A stretch of DNA of 64,000 bases, from assembly GCA_038380435.1 (NCBI GenBank), contig JAWZYU010000007.1:87496334-87560333 (forward strand), given 5' to 3'. Shown here piece by piece: positions 33,639 to 44,270 of the stretch. Within the stretch, counting starts at the first letter, position 1. The number at the start of each line of letters is the position of its first letter. The translations under genes were made by a program, and so were the position numbers. This DNA is from Ryuthela nishihirai (Eukaryota > Arthropoda > Arachnida > Araneae > Heptathelidae). The notes below the pieces were generated by a model that did no database searches, was not told the DNA's origin, and was given only the letters and a program-made list of their open reading frames with translations.

Positions 33639-36600
33639 CAGTTTTATTCAAGAGTACATGGGAGGTAGTTTCATTCAAGAATACATGGGAGGCAGTTTCA
33701 TTCAAGAGTACATGGGTGGCAGTTTCATTCAAGAGTACATGGGAGGCAGTTACATTCAAGAGTACATGGGAGGCAGTTTCATTCAAGAGTACATGGGAGG
33801 CAGTTTCACTCAAGAGTACATGGGAGGCAGTTTCATTCAAGAGTACATGGGAAGCAGTTTCATTCAAGTGTACATGGGAGGCAGTTTCATTCAAGAGTAC
33901 ATGGGAGGCAGTTTCATTCAAGAGTACATGGGAGGCAGTTTCATTCAAGAGTACATGGGAGGCAGTTTCATTCAAGAGTACATGGGAGGCAGTTTCATTC
34001 AAGAGTACATGGGAGGCAGTTTCATTCAAGAGTACATGGGAGGCAGTTTCATTCAAGAGTACATGGGAGGCAATTTCATTCAAGAGTACATGGGAGGCAG
34101 TTTCATTCAAGAGTACATGGGAGGCACTTTCATTCAAGAGTCATGGGAGGCAGTTTCATTCAAGAGTCATGGGAGGCAGTTTCATTCAAGAGTACATGGG
34201 AGGCAGTTTCATTCAAGAGTACATGGGAGGCAGTTTCATTCAAGAGTACATGGGAGGCAGTTTCATTCAAGAGTACATGGGAGGCAGTTTCATTCAAGAG
34301 TACATGGGAGGCAGTTTCATTCAAGAGTACATGGGAGGCAGTTTCATTCAAGAGTACATGGGAGGCAGTTTCATTCAAGAGTACATGGGAGGCAGTTTCA
34401 TTCAAGAGTACATGGGAGGCAGTTTCATTCAAGAGTACATGGGAGGCAGTTTCATTCAAGAGTACATGGGTGGCAGTTTATTCAAGAATACATGGGAGGC
34501 AGTTTCATTCAAGAGTACATGGGTGGCAGTTTCATTCAAGAGTACATGGAGGCAGTTTCGTTGAAGAGTAAATGGGAGGCAGTTTCATTGAAGAGTACAT
34601 GGGAGGCAGTTTCATTGAAGAGTACATGGGAGGCAGTTTCATTCAAGAGTACGTGGGAGGCAGTTTCATTCAAGTGTACATGGGAGGCAGTTTCATTCAA
34701 GAGTACATGGGAGGCAGTTTTATTCAAGAGTACATGGGAGGTAGTTTCATTCAAGAATACATGGGAGGCAGTTTCATTCAAGAGTACATGGGTGGCAGTT
34801 TCATTCAAGAGTACATGGGAGGCAGTTACATTCAAGAGTACATGGGAGGCAGTTTCATTCAAGAGTACATGGGAGGCAGTTTCACTCAAGAGTACATGGG
34901 AGGCAGTTTCATTCAAGAGTACATGGGAAGCAGTTTCATTCAAGTGTACATGGGAGGCAGTTTCATTCAAGAATACATGGGAGGCAGTTTCATTCAAGAG
35001 TACATAGGTGGCAGTTTCAATCAAGAGTACATGGAGGCAGTTTCGTTGAAGAGTACATGGGAGGCAGTTTCATTGAAGAGTACATGGGAGGCAGTTTCAT
35101 TCAAGAGTACGTGGGAGGCAGTTTCATTCAAGAGTACGTGGGAGGCAGTTTCATTCAAGAGTACATGGGAGGTAGTTACATTCAAGAGTACATGGGAGGC
35201 AGTTTCATTCAAGAGTACATGGGAGGCAGTTTCACTCAAGAGTACATGGGTGGCAGTTTCATTCAAGAGTACATGGAAGGCAGTTTCATTCAAGAGTACA
35301 TGGGAGGCAGTTTCATTCAAGAGTACATGGGAGGCAGTTTCATTCAAGAGTACATGGGAGGCAGTTTCATTCAAGAGTACATGGGAGGCAGTTTCATTCA
35401 AGAGTACATGGGAGGCAGTTTCATTCAAGAGTACATGGGAGGCAGTTTCATTCAAGAGAACATGGGAGGCAGTTTCATTCAAGTGTACATGGGAGGCAGT
35501 TTCATTCAAGAGTACATGGGTGGCCGTTTCATTCAAGAGTACATGGGAGGCAGTTTCATTCAAGAGTACATGGGAGGCAGTTTCAAGAGTACATGGGAGG
35601 CAGTTTCATTCAAGAGTACATGGGAGGCAGTTTCACTCAAGAGTACATGGGAGGCAGTTTCATTCAAGAGTACATGGGAAGCAGTTTCATTCAAGTGTAC
35701 ATGGGAGGCAGTTTCATTCAAGAGTACATGGGAGGCAGTTTCATTCAAGAGTACATGGGAGGCAGTTTCATTCAAGAGTACATGGGAGGCAGTTTCATTC
35801 AAGAGTACATGGGAGGCAGTTTCATTCAAGAGTACATGGGAGGCAATTTCATTCAAGAGTACATGGGAGGCAGTTTCATTCAAGAGTACATGGGAGGCAG
35901 TTTCATTCAAGAGTCATGGGAGGCAGTTTCATTCAAGAGTCATGGGAGGCAGTTTCATTCAAGAGTACATGGGAGGCAGTTTCATTCAAGAGTACATGGG
36001 AGGCAGTTTCATTCAAGAGTACATGGGAGGCAGTTTCATTCAAGAGTACATGGGAGGCAGTTTCATTCAAGAGTACATGGGACGCAGTTTCATTCAAGAG
36101 TACATGGGAGGCAGTTTCATTCAAGAGTACATGGGAGGCAGTTTCATTCAAGAGTACATGGGAGGCAGTTTCATTCAAGAGTACATGGGAGGCAGTTTCA
36201 TTCAAGAGTACATGGGAGGCAGTTTCATTCAAGAGTACATGGGTGGCAGTTTATTCAAGAATACATGGGAGGCAGTTTCATTCAAGAGTACATGGGTGGC
36301 AGTTTCATTCAAGAGTACATGGAGGCAGTTTCGTTGAAGAGTAAATGGGAGGCAGTTTCATTGAAGAGTACATGGGAGGCAGTTTCATTGAAGAGTACAT
36401 GGGAGGCAGTTTCATTCAAGAGTACGTGGGAGGCAGTTTCATTCAAGTGTACATGGGAGGCAGTTTCATTCAAGAGTACATGGGAGGCAGTTTCATTCAA
36501 GAGTACATGGGAGGTAGTTTCATTCAAGAATACATGGGAGGCAGTTTCATTCAAGAGTACATGGGTGGCAGTTTCATTCAAGAGTACATGGGAGGCAGTT

Positions 36601-37460
36601 ACATTCAAGAGTACATGGGAGGCAGTTTCATTCAAGAGTACATGGGAGGCAGTTTCACTCAAGAGTACATGGGAGGCAGTTTCATTCAAGAGTACATGGG
36701 AAGCAGTTTCATTCAAGTGTACATGGGAGGCAGTTTCATTCAAGAGTACATGGGAGGCAGTTTCATTCAAGAGTACATAGGTGGCAGTTTCAATCAAGAG
36801 TACATGGAGGCAGTTTCGTTGAAGAGTACATGGGAGGCAGTTTCATTGAAGAGTACATGGGAGGCAGTTTCATTCAAGAGTACATGGGAGGCAGTTTCAT
36901 TCAAGAGTACGTGGGAGGCAGTTTCATTCAAGAGTACATGGGAAGCAGTTTCATTCAAGTGTACATGGGAGGCAGTTTCATTCAAGAGTATTGGAGGCAG
37001 TTTCATTCAAGAGTACATGGGAGGCAGTTTCATTCAAGAGTACATGGGAGGCAGTTTCATTCAAGTGTACATGGGAGGCAGTTTCATTCAAGAGTACATG
37101 GGTGGCCGTTTCATTCAAGAGTACATGGGAGGCAGTTTCATTCAAGAGTACATGGGAGGCAGTTTCAAGAGTACATGGGAGGCAGTTTCATTCAAGAGTA
37201 CATGGGAGGCAGTTTCATTCAAGAGTACATTGGAGGCAGTTTCATTCAAGAGTACATGGGAGGCAGTTTCATTCAAGAGTACATGGGAGGCAGTTTCATT
37301 CAAGAGTACATGGGAGGCAGTTTCATTCAAGAGTACATGGGAGGCAGTTTCATTCAAGAGTACATGGGAGGCAGTTTCATTCAAGAGTACATGGGAGGCA
37401 GTTTCATTCAAGTGTACATGGGAGGCAGTTTCATTCAAGAGTACATGGGAAGCACTTTCA
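33639..37460. repeat. Diverged right part of the satellite
   Basis: Follows the super-unit pattern to about 34050, then departs: AATTTC and CACTTTC variants, paired GAGTCATGGG forms (34138, 34164, 35911, 35938), markers at 34475 and 36248 with new spacing (1773 bp), and odd forms such as GAGTATTGGAGG near 36990 and ACATTGGAGG near 37228. Confidence 0.85.
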
Positions 37461-37918
37461 GGCTAATTACAGTGTGTACAAAGATAATAAGTTTCTATTT
37501 TTAAAAACTTCGCTGTTTCGTTGAAGACGAAGTGTTCAATTGGCGATTTTATCAGTTTTATAATATCTTTTCTGGGAAGATTAAAAAACTTGAATTTTTA
37601 AAATATTTTCAAACGAACCATTTTTTGGCTTAGCTTTAAAAACATTACATAGTTGAAGTACATTTTCAAGTTACAAAGTATTCCTGTGTCTTTTCTGCTT
37701 TTCTTGGTATGCAATTGAAAGAATAATAATAAACATAATCCATATTAAGAGTTCTCTTAGCCAATTAGTCCGCTTTTTCATTATATGGTATCCCACAATG
37801 GCTAAGAGTCTATTGTTGAAATAATTTTCATTTTGAGCAGTAACTTTTGCAATGTAATATTTTAGAATGTCTAATAAAATTTCTTGAGTGTTACGTTTAC
37901 CATGCTATTATAATACGA
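37461..37918. other. AT-rich right flank of the satellite
   Basis: No element or gene seen between the broken last monomer and the Tc1-A element. Confidence 0.5.
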
Positions 37919-37920
37919 TA

Positions 37921-39127
37921 TACACCAAAGAGCCAAAACATTAGACCACTTGCCTAATGTGATGCTGGTCCTCCAGGTGCCGCCAAAACAGCTCTTACTC
38001 GGCGAGACATGGATGCTACTAGATTTCTAAAGGTGTCTGTGGTATCTGGTGCCAACACGTTACCAGCAGATTATTTAACTCTTTTAAGTTACGTGGTTGA
38101 GCCGCCGCAGATCGGATATGCTGTTCCAACACAAACCACAGATTCTCGATTGGATTGATCTCTGGGAATCTGGAGTCCAGTGCAATACCTGGAAGTTTTT
38201 CACATGTTCTACGAAACATTCTCGAACAATCCGGGCAGTGCTGTATGGCGCATTATCCTGCTGAAAGAAGGCACTACTAGAAGAGAATACTGTTGCCATG
38301 AAAAGATGTACCTGGTCTGCAATGATGTTTATGTAGGTAGTAGACGTCATAGTTTCCTGCACATGGATGACTGAACCCAGGGTTCTCAGCAGAACATTGC
38401 CCAAAGCATTATACTTCCTCCATCGGCTTCTTTTCGTCCCATGGTACATCCTTGTGGCAACACTTCCCCATGTAAAGGACGCACACATAAAGACCGTCCA
38501 CATGGTACAACAAAAAACGAGATTCATCGAAACAGACGGCCTTCTTTCAATCACACAAGGTCCAGTTTTGATGCTCGCCTACTCATTACAGGCGCTTTCG
38601 ATGGTGAACCGAGATTATCGTGGGCACTCGGAGCGGCTTGCGGCTACGGAACCCTATTTTCAGCAGGGTTCGATGTACTGATGACACATTACTCCTCTCA
38701 CCAGCATTCAAATTGCGGGCGAGTTGCGCCACAGTATCCCTTCTGTTGGCTCGTATCATACGAGATAGACTTCGCTCATCTCTAGCATCGATGAGCCGTG
38801 GTCGGCCCATGGCTTGCCGGCGGCTCGTGGTTTTTCCATCCTTGGACCACTTTTTATAGGTACTAATCACGGGTCACAATAAGCACCCTACAAGCCTTGC
38901 CATCTCGGAAATGCTCTGACCCAATCGTCTGGCCACTACAATTGGTAAAACTCATTTCTGTCCTCTACCTTTCCCATCTGAAGAACAAGTATAACACTGA
39001 TTAACAGAGCTCAGTATCAGATGTTATTTATACCGTTTCATGACCTTCACACGCGCCATCGTTTACCTGCAGTTGCTTCGAGTTACATGAAGATGCGCTG
39101 GTCATAACGTTTTGGCTCTTCGGTGTG
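37921..39127 (-). mobile_element. Tc1-A element, full length with inverted repeats and TA duplication
   Basis: Ends TACACCAAAGAGCCAAAAC (left) and GTTTTGGCTCTTCGGTGTG (right) are inverted repeats, flanked by TA at 37919-37920 and 39128-39129. The length, 1207 bp, is typical of Tc1-like elements. It carries one disabled transposase on the minus strand. Confidence 0.9.
38025..38990 (-). pseudogene. Tc1-A transposase, frameshifted
   Basis: In minus-strand order: the start MGKVEDR near 38980; a helix-turn-helix segment ISTYKKWSKDGKTTSRR followed by the GRPRL hook; NRRDTVAQLARNLNAG and VSSVHRTLLKIGFRSRKP (second DNA-binding domain); the catalytic core NIIADQVHLFMATVF and FFQQDNAPYSTARIV (second Asp). 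It finishes with EINPIENLWFVLEQHIRSA (third acidic residue) and NNLLVTCWHQIPQT. Frames change between these segments near 38560 and 38210, and stops lie in the N-terminal part, so no active enzyme is made here. Confidence 0.85.
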
Positions 39128-39129
39128 TA

Positions 39130-39667
39130 ATGATGTATCGTAATCGAATAGCATCACAATCCTTTGTTGGGTAAATGTCTTATAAGTCCAATAAAGATTA
39201 GCTCTAAATGCTGAATATAATAAAGGTATTAACAGGAAATTTACATTGTCAAGATAATCAATGTGTGGCAGGAAGAAAGCTGCTGAAGAGAATCCAGATG
39301 GAATCTATCGATAAATATTCTGGTAAAGGCAATGTAGCACTCATTAATAAAATTTATTTGAAATTATATATCATGACGTCTTCAATACTAAAGTCCAATT
39401 TATGATACAAGATAGGAATGTAGTTATGGATAAAACTTTGCAGATGCTATACAACTTTTGTTATCCTCGAAGGACTCTATTTATTGAGACATTTTCAACC
39501 AGCAAATGGGAACGATGATTTTGAATTAATCTAGTAAATAAAGGAAACAGTGAGTGATTGTTTTATCAAGTACAGAGCAGAACAAGAGATCTCGGTTAGT
39601 AAGGAACTATTTAGTAATTTTTTTGTTCCTGGATATATTATAACTAAAAATCAATCAGTGACTTTAG
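39130..39667. other. Unassigned sequence
   Basis: No gene or element recognised. Confidence 0.4.
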
Positions 39668-40335
39668 CACCTCATGATTTCTAGACCGCCATTCCGACCT
39701 CTGTTTGACCTTGAATATGATACCGGATCAGAACATTCCCCTGATGTTTGAGTTCAACTGCCTGAGGGTAGCCCTAGTCTTCAATTTTTAGCTCTCCAGG
39801 ACCAGTATATCGAAATTTAACCTTTGGTCTCAAAGGACGCATCGCATCCAACATTTAGCATAATGTCTGAGATCTACGACTCCAAATACTCCGCAGGCAC
39901 CAATTGTTAGTCCTCTACCACTGGTAGATTTATATTTGACCTTTGACCTCAAAGAACCCCATTGCAACCAACATTCAACAACACTCCCGAGATCGACGAC
40001 CCAAAAATCCCCCAAGAACTAATTATTAACTTTATAGCACTGGTATATCTAAATTTAACCTTTGGCCTCGAAAGACCGTCCGGATCCGAAATTTCGTAAC
40101 GTTTCCGACACATACAACACAAAACATCCCCAAACACATGTTTTCATGTTTCTAGCACTCGTATATCAAGTTTGACCTCTACTTGGCCTTGAACCAACGT
40201 GATCTCTATTTAACCTTAAAGGACATGATAATAGAGGACAAAGTTTGAATCTTTCCCGATATCTACGACCTGGATTACCTCTAGGTGCAAATTTTCAGAG
40301 CTCTACCATTTCTCTATAACATTTAGGATTAGCAT
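39668..40335. repeat. Degenerate tandem repeat, about 120-bp period, roughly five units
   Basis: The phrases TTTAACCTTTGG or TTTGACCTTTGACC, CTCAAAGGACGCATCGCATCC, ATCTACGACTCC and CACTGGTA recur in the same order near 39815, 39930, 40050, 40165 and 40260. Identity between units is modest. It ends at GTCAGTCAATCAGTCAG just before the Tc1-B element. It could be an old satellite or the repeat part of an element I do not recognise. Confidence 0.65.
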
Positions 40336-40637
40336 GATCCCCTGTCAGTCAATCAGTCAGTTAATCACTTACAATCGTCTATATACAATGAGTTGCCAGT
40401 TTATTAGGTACACCATTCTTCGTCACATAAATGGTCCATTCCAACACGTAATACGTCAAGTGACTGCAATGCGCGGTATAAATCAGGTAGACTAGCTCGT
40501 TGAGCATCAGTTAGAGTTGGATTGAGCGTCAGAATGGAAAAAACGAGTGACCTGAGCGCCTTTGAACGTGACATGATAGTCGGTGCTAGGGGTGCCAGTT
40601 CGAGCATCTCCAAACAGGCGTCTTCGTGGGCGTTTCA

Positions 40638-40773
40638 CGCACAACCATTTCAAGGGTTTACAGATAATGGCGCCAAAAGCAAAAGAAAACTACCAGTGAT
40701 CAGCAGCCGATCACTGGTAGTTTTTCTTTTGCTTTTGGCGCCATTATCTGTAAACCCTTGAAATGGTTGTGCG
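40638..40773. repeat. Hairpin of 64/65-bp arms in Tc1-B
   Basis: 40638-40701 and 40709-40773 are reverse complements (ends CGCACAACC and GGTTGTGCG) around the loop AGCAGCC. One arm has an extra T within the TTTTTCTTTTGC run. Confidence 0.9.
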
Positions 40774-41172
40774 ATCAGAGGGATCGAAGGAGACTGGCGG
40801 GAATTGTGCAAGCGGGCAATCGGGTCATGAATAGGCAAATCTCAAAGAGAAATAAGCATTGGTATGCAGAAGGTCATCTCCAAATGATGTTGTCAGCGAA
40901 AAATGTGAAAGCACGTCTCCAGTGGGCATAAGATCATCGACACTGGACTTTTGAGAACTGGGAAAAGATAGCTTGGTAGGACGAATCAAGGTTTCTTTTG
41001 CATCATGTTGAATCATCAGAATTTGGCGCAAACAACATGAGGCCATGGACCAAACAACATCATTTGGAGATGACCTTCTGCACACCAATGTTTATTTCTG
41101 TTGTGATTTGCCTATTTATGAACCGATTGTTCGCTTACACAATTCTCGCCAGTCTCCTTTGATCCCTCTGAT
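40774..41172. repeat. Second inverted repeat in Tc1-B, 119/118-bp arms
   Basis: 40774-40892 pairs with 41055-41172. The inner ends are identical (GGTCATCTCCAAATGATGTTG region) and the outer parts show scattered differences, so the two arms have diverged for some time or came from two copies. Confidence 0.85.
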
Positions 41173-41988
41173 CCACAAGCTGTTTTCGTCCACTTGATAG
41201 CCGATCACCGGTAGTTTTCTTTTGCTTTTGGCGCCATTATTTGTAAACCCTTGAAATGGTTGTGCGTGAAAAGCCCATGAGGACGGCTGTTTGGAGATGT
41301 TCGAACCGGCACCCCTAGCATTGACTATCATGCCACGTTTAAAGTCGCTCAGGTCGCTCGTTTTTCCCATTCTGACGCTCAATCCATCTCTAACTGATTT
41401 TCGACGAGCTATTCTGCCTGATGTATACCGCACATTGTCTGGTGTCAACAGTACAGGGCGGTGGTGGTGTTGTGTTAGTGCGGGAATGTTTACCTGGCAA
41501 GCTTTAGGCCCCGGATCCCATCGAAGGACATCTGAATGCCACGCTTACGTGAACATCATTGCTGACCAAGTTCATCCCTTCATGGCTACAGTTTATCCTC
41601 ACTCATATGGACACGTTCAACATGATAATGCATCTTCTCACAAGGCATGTATCGTCACCGAATGGTTCCAGGAATATGCCAACGAGTTTTCCTTGCTTCG
41701 TTGACTGCACAGTACCCACATCTAAATCCTATCTAGCATCTTTGGATGAGATGGAAAGGGCTGTTTGCAGCGAGACTGTGTCACCGTTAAATTTGCAGCA
41801 ACTATGTGACACAGTCATTTCCGCGTGGTTCAATATTCCTGCGCAACGCATCCAGCATCTTGTATGTTCCATGTCCAGACGAATTCGGAATCCTCTGAAG
41901 GCCAACGGAGGCGCAACACGCTACTAGGTAGATGAAGCTAATAAACTGGGATATCATCATTTAAAAGTGTACATACACTATTAAATAA

Positions 41989-42184
41989 AAATGAATAAAT
42001 ACCCCCTCAAGCAGCTGCTTGCCACAGAGGTCTGACAGAAGCCTGTCAGTTTATACGCCATAGAGAAGGTCTGTGAGGATGGTCAGACTTCAGCAGATAA
42101 ACAACACAAACATCCATTCCCAGGGCTTGAACCCAGGTTCATTAGCTAAGTAGTAAACCACGCTAAGCACTCGGCCTCGGGAAC
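41989..42184 (-). mobile_element. SINE-B, minus strand
   Basis: Starts with the reversed tail TAAATACCCCCTCAAGCAGC, then TTGCCACAGAGGTCTGACAG, ATACGCCATAGAGAAGG, the reversed B box GGCTTGAACCC and the reversed A box CACTCGGCCTCGGG. About 30 bp separate it from the Tc1-B right end. Confidence 0.9.
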
Positions 42185-42799
42185 TTCGGAAATGTTTGAC
42201 AATACCTTTACAAATTATTGATTTTTGTTCTTAAAACTTTGCGATTTATTAAATTTGTAATACACAAAATATTCGATTGGCATTTTATGTGAAATTAAAA
42301 TCATTTTAAGGATTACTGTTTTCATCAGTAGATTTTAGGGTATATGTAATAAAAAATGTGGTTAAGCATTTTCATTTTTTTTCTGCATTCAGTTGTTTCG
42401 AATTAAGTTCAATTTTGTATTTTTTTCATCTTTTCTTGAGATTTGCAAGCAGTTTTCATTTTCAAATTCTTTAAAAAATTTTCTTTCGGAAACCTTTAAT
42501 CATCCTACAAGATACGACTTGTTTTAATGCAACAACATTACAGTAAACGTTTTGAGACTTTTGGAAAAGTTTTTTTTTTATTTCTTTGGAAGTGAATGTT
42601 AATTGTTATTCAGTATTATTTATATATATATATGCATATATTTATATATTGTTAGAGATATAACGCAATATTTCTATTTAACCACACCGTGGGTGAATTC
42701 GAAATAACCAAACATATAGTAAATGAACTTGTTTAATAATTAAAACAATCAATTTAAAAGAATCTAGCAAATAAAAATGGATCATCTAAACGAAAAGCT
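42185..42799. other. AT-rich unassigned sequence with a TATA microsatellite
   Basis: A short TATATATATATATGCATATA tract lies near 42620-42645. Otherwise nothing recognised. Confidence 0.45.
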
Positions 42800-43372
42800 A
42801 TCGGATAGGTGTGTCGCTTACTTGGGGGAAGTTTTGACACCAGGATGCACCGTGGGACTAAAACAAACCGGTGGAGGAAGTGTAATTCTTTGGGCAATGT
42901 TCTGCTGGTAAACCCTGAGTCCAGTCATTCATGTGCAGGAAACTATGACGTCTACCACCTACCTAAACATCATTGCGGACCAGGTACATCCCTTCATGGC
43001 AACGGTATATCTCTCTAATAGTGCCTTCTTTCAACAGGATAATGTGCCATACAGCACTGCCCGGATTGTTCGAGAATGGTTCGCGGGACACGAGGAAGAC
43101 TTCCAGGTATTGCTCTGGCCTCCAAATTCCCAGTCATCAATCCAATCGAGCATTGTTTTATGTTGAAACAGCATATCCGATCTGCGGCGGCTCAACCACG
43201 TAACTTACACGAGTTAAAGGATCTGCTGGTAACGTGTTGGTACCAGATACCACAAGTCATCTTCAGAAATGTAGAGTTCATGCTTCGGCGGATAAGAGGC
43301 TGTTTTGGCTGAAAGTGGAGGGCCAACATCATATTAAGCAGGTGGTCATAATGTTTTGGTTCTTCGATGTAT
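42800..43372 (+). pseudogene. Tc1-A element, 3' half with one inverted repeat
   Basis: Encodes, over changing frames, GGGSVILWAMFCW-like sequence, TSTTYLNIIADQVHPFMATV, AFFQQDNVPYSTARIVREWF (second Asp region), VINPIEHCFMLKQHIRSAAA (third acidic residue) and LKDLLVTCWYQIPQ. The right end carries the family inverted repeat (GGTCATAATGTTTTGGTTCT then TCGATGTA). The 5' half and left inverted repeat are missing. It is oriented opposite to the copies at 37.9 and 56.8 kb. Confidence 0.87.
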
Positions 43373-43784
43373 ATCAAATTTTAATAATTTTAGAATATAA
43401 ATATATTTCTACAAATAATGTTCTAATCATTTATATGTTGCCAAAATAAAGTTATTATTTAGCCTAATTATTTCCAAAATGCGAATTTTTATTTTATTTG
43501 TATTATAATTCATTTTCTCAATTGTATGCCACTGAGTTTGTAGATTTTAATGTTTTGTTATTAAATTTAATACTTTCATATATATAAATTGAATAATATC
43601 ACAATGTCATATCATTTATACATTGTATATTTGTGAAATAATAAAACTATCTGTCTAGTTCGTTTGCTATTAAAATAATCATTTTCTAAGACACCATTAT
43701 CCTTTATATAAAAAAAACTATTTTATAAATATAAATTTATTTAATTTTATGAAAAAAGTATAAAGAGTTAATAATATTCGAATA

Positions 43785-44270
43785 ACTAATATTAAATACC
43801 AACTTAATTTTTCTGTGAATAGAAAATAAATTTCTTAAATTGTCGAAATAATCTTCACCCGAACTATTAATTCTACGTTGTATGAATACACCTACGTGAT
43901 TAGGAAATGTTTCGAAACGATGTTTTTTTTTTCATAATAAAATTTGTGCAAAATATTTCGAATCTTTTAATTAATTTATCAGTATGTCTTTTCCATTTTA
44001 AAAGGGAATCAAGTTGCACAACTAAATAGTTAAAATTAATAACTCTTTCAATATTCGGGCAGTCACAACTTATCACATCAGAACAATTTAGGGAATGATA
44101 TTAAATATTAAAATCAAAATCAGTTGTATGCATTTCAATATATAAAAGTTTACTTTTCTCAGTGTTTAAAGATAATTTATTCATTTTTAAGCCAGTTAGG
44201 TATTTTGATTAAAACCAGAAGGTTTCAGATCCAGAAAGTTTAATACGATGATTTCATCAAGTAATATTGA
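43785..44270 (-). pseudogene. CR1/jockey-like LINE reverse-transcriptase remnant
   Basis: Minus-strand reading from about 44265 gives a degenerate active-site segment (DEIIVLNF, where relatives have ADD), then LKMNKLSLNTEKSKLLYIEM and, after a stop, ERVINFNYLVVQLDSLLKW followed by KRHTDKLIKR. The NKLSLN..K+K and YLGV.LD..L.W..H arrangement is typical of CR1/jockey-group polymerases and differs from the (GAT)n LINE. No endonuclease or 3' end is recognised. Stops and loss of the second Asp show it is inactive. Confidence 0.65.

Larger units (their letters stand above)
17838..37460. repeat. 27-bp satellite array, about 730 copies, hierarchical
   Basis: Head-to-tail copies of a 27-bp monomer (GGAGGCAGTTTCATTCAAG then AGTACATG), all in one orientation, with no inserted element over 19.6 kb. 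Variants include TTTATT, TTACATT, TTTCACT, AATACATG, TACGTG and GTGTACATG. The 26-bp deletion forms are TTTATTCAAG, ACATGGAGG and GAGTCATGGG, and there is a 23-bp form TTTCAAGAG. Two 26-bp forms recur together and mark blocks. All three plus frames (MGGSFIQEY, WEAVSFKST, GRQFHSRVH) and one minus frame (HVLLNETAS) lack stops, so frames of up to about 590 codons appear. These are a by-product of repeat length, not proteins. The first monomer is degenerate (CAGTTTCTCTAAAGAATACATG at 17839-17860) and the last breaks at AGCACTTTCA. Confidence 0.98.
40534..41928 (+). pseudogene. Tc1-B transposase, rearranged
   Basis: Pieces on the plus strand: helix-turn-helix start 40534-40700; middle part with GDWRELC-like and DESRFLLHHVESS (first catalytic Asp, near 40978-41015); the second Asp region QHDNASSHKACIV near 41609-41650; and the HLNPI-stop-HLW third acidic region near 41722, where a stop replaces Glu. 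The C-terminus is RRIRNPLKANGGATRY before a TAG at 41926-41928. The reversed segment 41116-41448 encodes a second N-terminus on the minus strand. Confidence 0.8.
40386..41960 (+). mobile_element. Tc1-B element, internally scrambled
   Basis: The left end CAATGAGTTGCCAGTTTATT follows TA. The right end has GAAGCTAATAAACTGGGA. The plus-strand order should be an N-terminal MEKTSDLSAFERDMIVGARG (40534 onward) to a C-terminal part (41435-41928: NIIADQVHPFMATVYP, QHDNASSHKACIVTEWFQEY). Between them the element folds back twice: 40709-40773 reverses 40638-40701, and 41055-41448 is a reversed copy of the N-terminal and middle coding region (MGKTSDLSDFKRGMIVNARG on the minus strand). Stops and frameshifts are frequent. 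Confidence 0.85.

Noticed and set aside
32933..36344. Frames of 590, 543 and 503 codons as giant repeat proteins (silk-like or adhesive)
   Set aside because: The same DNA is open in three plus frames and one minus frame because the unit is 27 bp. Frames shift at each 26-bp monomer, and there is no signal peptide or unique terminal domain.
17838..37460. CRISPR array
   Set aside because: There are no unique spacers. The 27-bp units are contiguous, and there are no cas genes; the context is eukaryotic.
38180..38859. Plus-strand open frames of 64-114 codons
   Set aside because: They are antisense shadows of the minus-strand Tc1-A transposase, which has clear family motifs.
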